Positions 1 to 5,537 are shown, counted from the stretch's first letter. The stretch: 6,639 nt of DNA from a bacterium (GCA_021802115.1 JAKABA010000216.1:1-6639); one strand, 5' to 3'. Translations and numbers: made by a program. The notes: generated by a model from the letters alone, not told the origin.

Positions 1-509
1 TTTGATTGGCCGCTCACCCAAGAGGCCGGGAAAAGCAGGAAAGGCTCAACCTTCAACCAACTCTTGGCGGTCGCTCCGTCCTCACCCAAACCTGCCACTG
101 CATGTTCAAACAACGCGAGCGCTAACAAGGGTGACGTGAGGCGGCGCGACCGGATGGTCTGACCGTTGTCGAGCACTCGGACCCTGAGCGCGGCCCATGT
201 GGCCGGGAGTGCCCCCGGCCCTGGGCAGGGAGTTGCCTGGCCTCGTACCACACCGTCAGGCAGCGCGCCGCAGGCGGCCGCCATCAGGGTGATGGCGGCT
301 AGCAGCACGGCCCCAGCGACACGCCTTCCCTGGCTGGTCTCATGGCACGTGCTGCCCCCCGTGGCCGCCTGGCGACGGCTTGACGCCCAACGCCCGGCCT
401 CCCGCCTCGCGGTGGTGTCACTGACACCACAAAGGCGGGCTGCGCCCCGGAAACTGCCTACCTCATGGAATGCGTCCAGAATGTTCAACTGCTCCCTCGT
501 ACTCTTCAT
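1..509 (-). pseudogene. IstA N-terminal fragment fused in frame to a lipoprotein-like sequence (runs off the left edge)
   Basis: One open frame of 169 codons starts at the ATG at 509 and has no stop before position 1. Residues 1-37 begin MKSTREQLNILDAFHEVGSF and continue RGAARLCGVSDTTARR, a helix-turn-helix start like that of IS21-family IstA transposases, which bind the element ends. After about residue 38 the likeness stops; IstA is normally several hundred residues, and no DDE catalytic domain follows. Residues 61-80 instead look like a lipoprotein signal: GRR, a hydrophobic stretch, then LMAAAC with Cys80 as the possible lipidated residue, followed by GALPDGVVRGQATPCPGPG. No ATG, GTG or TTG lies in frame close to that signal; an out-of-frame ATG at 343 reads 14 codons to a stop. 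I infer a truncated transposase joined to a lipoprotein gene that lost its own start, probably non-functional, although the frame could be translated as a chimera. Residues after about 125 are unrecognised. Confidence 0.6.
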
Positions 510-510
510 G

Positions 511-568
511 GGGACCCCCGGACGGTGTGGCGGATGAAAGCACCACCACGTTCCCGCACCGGGGGCCC
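511..568 (-). other. Long inverted repeat in the istA leader
   Basis: GGGACCCCCGG (511-521) is complementary to CCGGGGGCCC (559-568) apart from one bulged base, with about 37 nt between. In the minus-strand transcript this would form a GC-only stem whose 3' arm ends one base before the AUG at 509 and covers the only purine-rich, Shine-Dalgarno-like stretch. Such stems can keep transposase mRNA made from outside promoters untranslated, as known in other IS families. That role here is inference. Confidence 0.4.
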
Positions 569-598
569 TTCCCGATCCTGCTCAGCTCACGGGAGGGC

Positions 599-640
599 GC
601 TTACTTTTGTTGGCCACCAGTGCTTACTTTGACCTGGCCA
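599..640 (-). repeat. Two direct repeats of an IS21-type terminal sequence
   Basis: On the minus strand, TGGCCAGGTCAAAGTAAGC (640-622) is followed by TGGCCAACAAAAGTAAGC (616-599). The two copies share TGGCCA, then A(A)AAGTAAGC, with a spacing of about 23 nt. Repeated copies of the end sequence inside the left terminus are characteristic of IS21-family elements, where they act as transposase binding sites. This supports the transposase reading of the adjacent frame. Confidence 0.65.
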
Positions 641-685
641 CTGGCACCTTCGCATGGGCCAAGTATCTCTCCGGATCAGGTGGCC

Positions 686-931
686 ATGGCAAAGTTTGGG
701 CCGGTTTGGAGCGGCTACCCAAGCTATCCAGACGCGCCGCTGGACGTGCTCCGGTTGGCCGAAGGCTTGGCGCTGTGGCTTCGGTGGGAGCCCGGCAAGC
801 CGGGCGCACACAGGCACCTGCCCGTTCAACCGGATGGACTTCCGCCGGGGCCGTGGTCTCCCTGGAACGAGCTGGCGGGGGGTGAGGTCTGGTGGGTCGG
901 CCGGGAGGACGGTTATTGGACGACGCTGTAG
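686..931 (+). CDS. Unrecognised 81-residue protein, possibly a 3' gene remnant
   Basis: The frame starts at ATG 686 (MAKFGPVWSGYPSYPDAPLD) and ends at a TAG at 931. It is rich in Trp and Pro, with EVWWVGREDGYWTTL at the C-terminus, and reads like real protein rather than a shadow: opposite-strand frames here are long but low in recognisable patterns. A weak AGGTGG lies 5 nt before the ATG. The same frame is open further upstream, but before about 646 it runs through the IS21 end, so upstream residues there are not native. Two readings are possible: a small complete gene, or the C-terminal remnant of a larger gene interrupted by the insertion element. I do not recognise a family and see no signal peptide or membrane segment. 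Confidence 0.4.
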   Translation: MAKFGPVWSGYPSYPDAPLDVLRLAEGLALWLRWEPGKPGAHRHLPVQPDGLPPGPWSPWNELAGGEVWWVGREDGYWTTL

Positions 932-1139
932 GAAGCCCCCAGTCGTGCCGGTCATGGTGTGAGTGACTGGAGGCGTTCCGGACCCGAGGACTGCCCCGCA
1001 GCGGGTGGAGCGGGGAGTTCCGGGGCCTGTAGCGCAGATCGCAAGGCTGATCACGGGGCCCTCGCTGTGTGCCGGTATGGCGACCCGTGCGGCCCGGTCC
1101 GGCCGCGAGACCCGCCTCACACTCAGCTTGAGGTTCTGT
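932..1139. other. Intergenic stretch, no gene recognised
   Basis: Between the 81-residue frame and the toxin promoter I see no convincing gene. Frames are open on both strands because of high GC, but none has a recognisable motif. CCAGTC (939-944) and GACTGG (965-970) could pair around a 20-nt loop just after the stop at 931; this is only a weak candidate for a terminator. Confidence 0.3.
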
Positions 1140-1168
1140 TTGACACAAGCGCCGGTGTCTGACAGAAT
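1140..1168 (+). promoter_or_regulatory. Promoter of the TA operon with internal inverted repeat
   Basis: A perfect TTGACA (1140-1145) is followed after 17 nt by CAGAAT (1163-1168), which keeps four of six consensus -10 bases. Within the spacer, GACAC (1142-1146) and GTGTC (1155-1159) form an inverted repeat with an 8-nt centre, and TGACA occurs twice (1141-1145 and 1160-1164). Ribbon-helix-helix antitoxins commonly repress their own operon through such sites, so this is the likely operator. Transcription would begin near 1175. Confidence 0.55.
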
Positions 1169-1430
1169 GTGTGTATTGGAAATCAGGTTCACCAAGGCCG
1201 CACGCCGCCACCGGGTCGGGAGAACTTCGGTCAGCGTAGTGATGGCGCGAACGTCGCCAACAGGTGTTGCGACCTCGCACGGCAGCCCAGGTTGGCTGTG
1301 GGTCGGCCCCGATGAGCGAGGGCGCGAGCTGGAGATTGTGGCGGTCGAGGTCCAAGGGGCCCGGGACCCTGATCCGGTGATGCTGGTCCTGCACGTAATG
1401 CCCACCCACTATCGGAGGGAGAGTTCATGA
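1167..1430 (+). CDS. Small toxin-like protein of a type II toxin-antitoxin pair
   Basis: This 87-residue protein (84 if begun at TTG 1176) lies directly upstream of, and overlaps by 4 nt (ATGA), a ribbon-helix-helix antitoxin. Toxin-first order with an overlapping antitoxin is known for BrnT/BrnA-type modules. The core is WLWVGPDERGRELEIVAVEV (residues 43-62), followed by VMLVLHVMPTHYRR near the C-terminus. I recall that pattern from small actinobacterial proteins paired with RHH antitoxins, but I cannot name a Pfam family or prove RNase activity. The N-terminus EIRFTKAARRHRVG resembles the start of these families. The ATG at 1167 overlaps the predicted -10 box and has no Shine-Dalgarno sequence, so translation may begin at TTG 1176, right at the predicted transcript start (leaderless). 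Expression should be repressed by the antitoxin. Confidence 0.7.
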   Translation: MCVLEIRFTKAARRHRVGRTSVSVVMARTSPTGVATSHGSPGWLWVGPDERGRELEIVAVEVQGARDPDPVMLVLHVMPTHYRRESS

Positions 1431-1735
1431 CGAAGCGACGCGGATCCCAGGTCAGCAACGACGCCGCCAAGGGGTCGGACATCGATCTTGAACGCGACGA
1501 TTACCGTTTGGCCGACGGCACCCGGCTCACTCCAGCCGTGGCTCAGGCGATCGTCGGGGAAGTCCGCCGGGTGGGGGGCCGGCCCTCCTTGTCCGGCAAC
1601 GCTGCCAAGTCACCGCAAATCGCCTTCCGAGTGGCCGCGGCGGTGCGTGAGCGCGCCGCGAGGGTGGCTGCCGACGAGGGCAAGACGGTCTCCCAGCTTG
1701 CCCGCGAGGCCCTGGAAGCCCGTTTGGGGACCTGA
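1427..1735 (+). CDS. Ribbon-helix-helix (CopG/Arc-like) antitoxin
   Basis: This 102-residue protein has an extended N-terminus, a conserved-looking middle (DYRLADGTRLTPAVAQAIV, residues 25-43), a GRPSLSG linker (51-57), and a C-terminal ribbon-helix-helix. The DNA-contacting strand is SPQIAFRV (62-69), helix 1 is about 70-83, and helix 2 is KTVSQLAREALEARL (86-100). RHH proteins dimerise and insert the paired strand in the DNA major groove. The unusual feature is that DNA binding is at the C-terminus, so the N-terminal 50 residues probably wrap the toxin. A strong GGAGGGAG (1414-1421) lies 5 nt before the ATG, inside the toxin gene. This should give more antitoxin than toxin, the usual balance in type II modules. 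It is likely the repressor acting at 1142-1159. Confidence 0.8.
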   Translation: MTKRRGSQVSNDAAKGSDIDLERDDYRLADGTRLTPAVAQAIVGEVRRVGGRPSLSGNAAKSPQIAFRVAAAVRERAARVAADEGKTVSQLAREALEARLGT

Positions 1736-1775
1736 CCGCGATCCAGGTGGTAACGGCTCGCGGATCACTGCGATG

Positions 1776-2345
1776 AGCCGGCGGATCGTGACCGCATACC
1801 TGGGCGATGGGGGCGCGAGCGATCTGAGCTGATCGGCCGACCCTGGCATCGCGATCCCGGAGGGAGGCACGGCCGTCCACGGCATCACCACGGAAGTCAG
1901 ACGGGCACAGGTGGGCCAGTGTCGGACGCGGTGGCCGAGATCCTGGGGGCGCTGGTCACAGCTCTGGCGGCGGGGACCGCGGTCGTGACCTACAACGTCA
2001 GCTAGGACTTCACCCTGCTGGATCGGGCGGGCCGCCGCCACGGAGGCCCTCTGTTTGGAGTCCCGGCCCGGTCGCCAGGTGGGTCCCATCTTCGATCCGT
2101 TGATTCTTGATCGCCAGGGGGAGCGGTACCGCTCGGGCCGTCGCGCTTTCGCCGACGCCTCCCGGTCGCACCACGCGGTGCTGCGGGAGGCCCGCGATGC
2201 GCTCAGCGGCGCGATACCCGGACCTGGCCCCGCTACGGCAACGTCCCTACACGACCTCTAGGTCGGAGCGGCACGCGACCAGGCAGCCGGTTGCGCCGCC
2301 TATCTGCGCCGGCCGCGGTCTGGACGCGAGCCCCAGGCCGAGGTC
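1776..2345 (+). pseudogene. Decayed DnaQ-type 3'-5' exonuclease gene (DEDDh family)
   Basis: Pieces in changing frames follow the order of actinobacterial DnaQ-like exonucleases. Fragment 1 (from 1782) reads RIVTAYLGDGGASDLS, a TGA at 1830 where the family would have Trp, then SADPGIAIPEGGTAVHGITT. Fragment 2 (from 1919, shifted frame) reads VSDAVAEILGALVTALAAGT and VVTYNVS, a TAG at 2003, then DFTLLDRAGRRHGG, matching the YNAxFDxTLLDRExRRHG block. Fragment 3 (from about 2055) reads IFDPLILDRQGERYRSGRR. A patch in another frame (ARYPDLAPL) and LHDL, a TAG at 2259, then VGAARDQAAGCAAYLRR complete the usual C-terminus. The N-terminal FDxETTG motif with catalytic Asp and Glu is missing, and the HDA motif is degraded to ARDA. 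No functional product is expected. Confidence 0.8.
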
Positions 2346-2379
2346 GGTCAAGGCGGGCGAGTGCGCCGTGACAGAACAC

Positions 2380-2408
2380 TTGACACTTCCATCGCTGATC
2401 TCTATGCT
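2380..2408 (+). promoter_or_regulatory. Promoter of the padR-membrane protein operon
   Basis: TTGACA (2380-2385) and TATGCT (2403-2408) are separated by exactly 17 nt, a near-consensus housekeeping promoter. The expected transcript start is about 2415. This argues against the in-frame GTG at 2361, which would lie upstream of the promoter, and for the GTG at 2436 as the padR start. Confidence 0.6.
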
Positions 2409-2417
2409 ACTGCCATC

Positions 2418-2425
2418 GATATATC
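2418..2425. promoter_or_regulatory. GATATATC palindrome, candidate PadR operator
   Basis: A perfect 8-bp palindrome, GATATATC, sits just after the predicted transcript start and 10 nt before the padR start codon. It is an AT-rich island in GC-rich DNA, the kind of site PadR-family winged-helix repressors bind to control their own genes. Assignment as the PadR operator is inference from position and symmetry. Confidence 0.45.
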
Positions 2426-2435
2426 AGCATCGGAT

Positions 2436-2759
2436 GTGGGCGTTTCCAGGGACATCTCCGGACTGGGCCGTTTTGCCGACTCGGCGCTGTACGTGCTGGC
2501 CAGCCTCGCGGCTGGCCCGAAGCATGGCTACGCGATCATGCAGGACGTCCAGGAGGCCTCCGGGGTGCGCATGGGACCCGGCACTCTCTATGGCGCGATT
2601 GCCCGGTTGCACCGCCGCGGCTGGATCGAGCGGCTCCCCAGCAGCGATCGCCGCCACCCCTATCAGCTGACTCCCTCCGGGCGGGCCATCTTGATCCGGG
2701 AGTTCGCGGACCTGCGCGCCTTTGCGGATGAAGTCCTGCAGGGCGGACTCCTCCCGTGA
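2436..2759 (+). CDS. PadR-family transcriptional repressor
   Basis: The protein is 107 residues from GTG 2436. The winged-helix domain covers about residues 12-82: ADSALYVLASLAAGPKHGYA (14-33), then VRMGPGTLYGAIARLHRRGW (44-63) with the recognition helix, then the wing RRHPYQLTPSGRAIL (72-86). GPKHGYAI and GPGTLYGAIxRLxxRGWI are PadR hallmarks. A short C-terminal helix (to LQGGLLP) would mediate dimerisation, as in the small PadR-s2 type. The alternative GTG at 2361 would add 25 residues of no family likeness and starts upstream of the promoter, so I reject it. No clear Shine-Dalgarno precedes 2436. The stop overlaps the next gene by 4 nt (GTGA), so the two are co-translated. PadR repressors typically sense small ligands and control a neighbouring membrane protein; the ligand here is unknown. 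Confidence 0.85.
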   Translation: MGVSRDISGLGRFADSALYVLASLAAGPKHGYAIMQDVQEASGVRMGPGTLYGAIARLHRRGWIERLPSSDRRHPYQLTPSGRAILIREFADLRAFADEVLQGGLLP

Positions 2760-4243
2760 ACCGCCGGTGGCTCTATCTCTTCCCGCCTGGATGGCGACGT
2801 GACTACGGTCCCGACCTGGCGGATACTCTGGCGTCCGTGCCTCTCAGCGCGAGCTTCGTCGTCGACCTTGTGGACGGTGCGGCTGACGCCTGGATGAGCG
2901 CGTTGGCCGGCTCACTGTTCCACCGCGGGGAAAGGAGTGGCGAGGTCGGAGGCGCCGCAAGGCCCAGCGCCGGGGGATTCACGCTGCCGGCCGCGGCTGC
3001 TCGCCATCGGGGTCCCGTGTGGGCTATCGCGGCCACCTGCTGGAGTCTTCTCTTCATCGCGGGGGCCCTGCTGCTGCCGTATCAATACACGGAATCCGGA
3101 GGCCCCGGAGAGGTGACCAGGACGGCCACTTACTCGCTGGCGGCGGTCAAGGGCTTTCCATTCGTGGCTGTCTTCTACGGAATTCCCCTAGTCCTCTCTG
3201 GGGCCTGCTTGGTGGCGTCGCAGTTGGCCCTCAGACGCGACCTTTGGTGGTCATCCGCGGCGGCGTGGGCCTGTGTGGCCCTGTCCTGGGCGGCATTCCT
3301 GCTGACGATTCCCACGATCGGCACATTCCTGATCCCGGTGCCGGTGTTGCTGACAGTGGGCACCGCCGGGCCGAGCTTCTGGAGAAGCGCCGGTCAACTC
3401 CTGGGACGGTCCGCCTGGGCGTTGGGGGCCGTCGCCTGGGGCTGTTTCGCCATGGCGGGCGCCGCGGTCTTTCCCTATCACGAGACGGTGGTCAGGTCGG
3501 TGACCCGTGGACCACGAGGCCTGATCACGGCCCAAGGCGCAAGCTTGGTCTCCCACTCGATGATCGCCACCAAGGGCAGCTTCCTGCTGCTCTTCCCACT
3601 TGGCGCGACGCTCCTCTTGGCCCTGGCGGGATTCGTGGCGCTGTGGCTTGCCAGCAGGCGGGGCCGACCGTGGGCGCGTCACGCCACGTGGATATTGGTG
3701 GGACTGGCCTGGGTCGACTTCGCCTTCACAATCTCGACGGTCGGCGCGCTCCTGCTTCCGGTCCCCGTTCTGCTGACGCTGGGTGCCGCGAGGGCGGTCA
3801 GGTGGCCGGCGTTCGCCACCCGCTCCAGCGGCGCTGCATGGGCTCTGGCCGCAGTGGCGTGGAGTTTTCTGCTGGTACTCGGGGCGCTTCTGTTGCCCTT
3901 CTATCAGACTGGGTCGTCGACCCTTTCGGCCGGTGGCCGGTACATTTCCACTACCAGCACGTCCACCCTATTCGCAGCAGGCGGCTACTACGCCTTGCTG
4001 TTGGTGGGCGTGCCGCTACTGCTATCCGTCGTGTGCTTCGTGGCTCTGCGGGCCGCCAATGGCCGCCCTCTTCGCTGGTCCTTTGTGGCCATCGGGATGT
4101 CGGTCGGTCTGGTATGGCTGGAGTGCCTGGTCGGACTTTTGAGCATTGGCCCGTTCCTGCTTCCGGCGGCCGTCCTTCTAACGGTGGGCGCCTCCAGGTT
4201 GTCGCGCGCCACGAAGCACGGTTCAGCCTTGCCGGAAACCTGA
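2756..4243 (+). CDS. PadR-coupled polytopic membrane protein with three internal repeats
   Basis: This 495-residue protein starts at GTG 2756, overlapping padR by 4 nt. Residues 1-50 are soluble and resemble the short domain often found next to PadR genes in actinobacteria: YLFPPGWRRDYGPDLADTLA, then FVVDLVDGAADAWM. Three homologous membrane units follow, at about 88-204, 220-345 and 361-480. Each opens with a W-A helix ending in GALLLPY or a variant, has a Ser/Thr/Gly-rich loop, a second helix, then a Trp-containing pair of helices ending (I/V)GxxLxPxxVLLTxGxx. Four segments per unit would give about 12 membrane helices. The loops (such as STSTLFAAGG in unit 3) probably lie on one face. I do not recognise a transporter family, and no ATP-binding motif is present. 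It is probably a membrane sensor or exporter controlled by PadR; that role is inference. Confidence 0.8.
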   Translation: MNRRWLYLFPPGWRRDYGPDLADTLASVPLSASFVVDLVDGAADAWMSALAGSLFHRGERSGEVGGAARPSAGGFTLPAAAARHRGPVWAIAATCWSLLFIAGALLLPYQYTESGGPGEVTRTATYSLAAVKGFPFVAVFYGIPLVLSGACLVASQLALRRDLWWSSAAAWACVALSWAAFLLTIPTIGTFLIPVPVLLTVGTAGPSFWRSAGQLLGRSAWALGAVAWGCFAMAGAAVFPYHETVVRSVTRGPRGLITAQGASLVSHSMIATKGSFLLLFPLGATLLLALAGFVALWLASRRGRPWARHATWILVGLAWVDFAFTISTVGALLLPVPVLLTLGAARAVRWPAFATRSSGAAWALAAVAWSFLLVLGALLLPFYQTGSSTLSAGGRYISTTSTSTLFAAGGYYALLLVGVPLLLSVVCFVALRAANGRPLRWSFVAIGMSVGLVWLECLVGLLSIGPFLLPAAVLLTVGASRLSRATKHGSALPET

Positions 4244-4421
4244 TCCCATTCAGTAGGCGGAGACCAGCGCCTGGCCATTCCAGCAATCGGATCAACGGGC
4301 AGGACTCATCCAGAGGCGCTGCCGCCATTCGACTCAGTCATCGCACGGTGCGCCGCATTGGGTGGGAGGTGCTTCATACTTTGGTGACGCAGCTTCCAGC
4401 CGGCCAGGGGCGGGTTAGACA
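4244..4421. other. Intergenic region after the PadR operon
   Basis: No convincing gene is present in these 178 nt. AGGCG (4255-4259) and CGCCT (4268-4272) can pair around an 8-nt loop 12 nt after the stop of the membrane protein gene, a weak terminator candidate without a T-run. I see no clear -35/-10 pair for the downstream gene. Confidence 0.3.
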
Positions 4422-4961
4422 GTGACGGGATCCAGATGGGTGCGGAGGGCCGACCAGGCGGGAGGGCCAGTGCTCCTTCGCCCCCTGCGAGACCGAGTGC
4501 TCCTGCGCTCTCGGCCCGCGGTGCTGGGCTTGGTCGCCGGAGGCGCTGTTGCCGTCGGCGCTTCGACTTTGCCGGAGGCTCTGGTCGTGGGAGTCGGGTC
4601 CGCTGTGGTGTCGACACTCGGCTGGGAGGGGCTACACCACACCTTCAGAGCCCGAACTGTGGGAGAGCGCGCAATCAGATCTCAGGTGGCCAACAACCCC
4701 TCTTTGGCGTACACCATCCCCTTCCCCGGGATCGCCGGAGTCGTCGAGGCGGCAGGCAGAGGACTGTCAGCTGCGGACACAACCCTCATTATCGCTGCGG
4801 CGGGAGCGTCCACATGGCTCGTGTGGGAGGCCGTTGATTGGGTGGCGGGGAGGTCGCCACGAGTCTACGGTTGGATAACCCGCTGGGAGATCCGGGCTAC
4901 CCGTGTTCGGAGAGCTCAGCTGGATGCCGCCGAACTCCGCTGGAGAGAGCGGGGATGGTGA
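4422..4961 (+). CDS. Unrecognised small membrane protein
   Basis: This 179-residue protein begins with a basic stretch (RPLRDRVLLRSRP, 20-32). Two adjacent hydrophobic segments follow (about 33-49 and 52-68), then a polar middle with HHTFRARTVGERAIRSQVAN (72-91). A third hydrophobic segment comes at about 119-137 (TLIIAAAGASTWLVWEAVDW, 121-140), and then a basic, Arg-rich tail (WEIRATRVRRAQLDAAELRW). I do not recognise a family. The GTG at 4422 has AGGGG 11 nt upstream; an alternative GTG at 4470 has GGAGGG three to four nt upstream and would give 163 residues. Both keep all the membrane segments, so the start is undecided. The gene stands alone after an intergenic gap and converges with the lipoprotein gene. 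The well-placed hairpin just after its stop supports it being real. Confidence 0.6.
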   Translation: MTGSRWVRRADQAGGPVLLRPLRDRVLLRSRPAVLGLVAGGAVAVGASTLPEALVVGVGSAVVSTLGWEGLHHTFRARTVGERAIRSQVANNPSLAYTIPFPGIAGVVEAAGRGLSAADTTLIIAAAGASTWLVWEAVDWVAGRSPRVYGWITRWEIRATRVRRAQLDAAELRWRERGW

Positions 4962-4966
4962 CCAGC

Positions 4967-4999
4967 AGGGTTGTTGCGATGACCACTCCGCAGCACCCT
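4967..4999. terminator. Bidirectional terminator-like hairpin between convergent genes
   Basis: AGGGTTGTTGCG (4967-4978) pairs with CGCAGCACCCT (4989-4999): eleven pairs, one of them G-U on the plus strand, with one bulged T and a 10-nt loop. It almost fills the 39-nt gap between the plus-strand stop at 4961 and the minus-strand stop at 5001, so it can serve both genes. There is no T-run, which is common for terminators in high-GC bacteria. Confidence 0.6.
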
Positions 5000-5000
5000 A

Positions 5001-5417
5001 CTAAGTTGGGGCGCCGACGTCGCCGCGAGACACCACCTGGCCGGTGAAGTAGTCGATCACGATGGGGACCGACCGATGCTGCGGGGAGCAGTCGGGAGTC
5101 TGCCCAGGCGGTGGCGCCGGCCCGCACAACAGCGACGGGAAGGTGCCGGCTACGACCAGTGTCCACACCCATCGGCTGGAAGGCCCGTAGGCCGGCGCGT
5201 GATGGAGATCCACAACCGCCACTGAAACCAGCTTCAGGGGAGTGGACGAGAAGACCTGATCCGTCTTGATGCCAATGGCGATCGCGTCCGCTCTGGAGAT
5301 GCCGCCTGGAGGTGGCCGCTGGCTGGTGGCCTGGGCGCAGCCGACCGACCACATCACGACCACCACCGTGAGGGCAGTAGTCGACCATTTGCGGCCGGCT
5401 CGACCGACCCAGTTCAC
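5001..5417 (-). CDS. Secreted lipoprotein, divergent from the GntR gene
   Basis: This 138-residue protein reads from GTG 5417 to the TAG at 5003-5001. The N-terminus is a signal sequence: basic RAGRK (6-10), hydrophobic ALTVVVVMW (15-23) and SVGC with Cys27 as the likely lipidated residue, though Ser rather than Leu at -3 is not ideal. The mature part begins with a Gln/Pro-rich linker, then ISRADAIAIGI, a strand-rich middle, RWVWTLVVAGTF, and VPIVIDYFTGQVV near the C-terminus. This order resembles small actinobacterial lipoproteins with a PepSY-like end (WVWxVxxxGxF ... xxIDYxTGxxx). The two Cys in LLCGP and DCSP may form a disulphide outside the cell. Function is unknown. The start is uncertain: no good Shine-Dalgarno is seen, and a TTG at 5432 in frame is possible. 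It shares its 150-nt upstream region with the regulator gene. Confidence 0.7.
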   Translation of the reverse strand: MNWVGRAGRKWSTTALTVVVVMWSVGCAQATSQRPPPGGISRADAIAIGIKTDQVFSSTPLKLVSVAVVDLHHAPAYGPSSRWVWTLVVAGTFPSLLCGPAPPPGQTPDCSPQHRSVPIVIDYFTGQVVSRGDVGAPT

Positions 5418-5537
5418 AGCCGGTCTCGACAACCCACCACGATGGCTGAAACTCCCACAGTGACGGTTGAACTCCGAAGTCGCTTTTGCACACCACCAGC
5501 TTCCGACGCGTCCGATGCTACAGCCATCCCGGCAACA

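Larger units (their letters stand above)
396..646 (-). mobile_element. IS21-family left-end remnant (terminal repeats plus 5' end of istA)
   Basis: Read on the minus strand, the order is terminal repeats (640-599), an untranslated leader with an inverted repeat, then the istA start at 509 and about 37 codons. This is the usual layout of an IS21-family left end. No istB ATPase helper, right end or rest of istA is present in the window, so the element is a remnant. The outer boundary near 646 is set by the sequence TGCCAGTGGCCAGG on the minus strand, which fits a 5'-TG end. The inner boundary near 396 is where the IstA-like residues end. Both limits are approximate. Confidence 0.6.

Noticed and set aside
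166..537. 123-residue plus-strand frame
   Set aside because: Antisense of the IstA-lipoprotein frame, which has recognisable residues on the other strand.
963..1166. Extension of the toxin gene to GTG 963
   Set aside because: The extra 68 residues show no family pattern and include the promoter and its inverted repeat.
587..1405. Two long minus-strand frames of 261-272 residues opposite the toxin and the 81-residue frame
   Set aside because: Arg/Pro/Gly-rich shadow composition with no motifs; they run through the IS end and the toxin gene.
1610..2089. 159-residue minus-strand frame over the exonuclease remnant
   Set aside because: Antisense of the antitoxin and pseudogene fragments; no own motifs.
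2361..2435. N-terminal extension of the PadR protein from GTG 2361
   Set aside because: It would start upstream of the near-consensus promoter at 2380-2408 and adds residues unlike PadR proteins.
3019..4425. 468-residue plus-strand frame overlapping the membrane protein
   Set aside because: Arg/Gly-rich shadow in another frame of the repeat protein, which has clear internal repeats and operon coupling.
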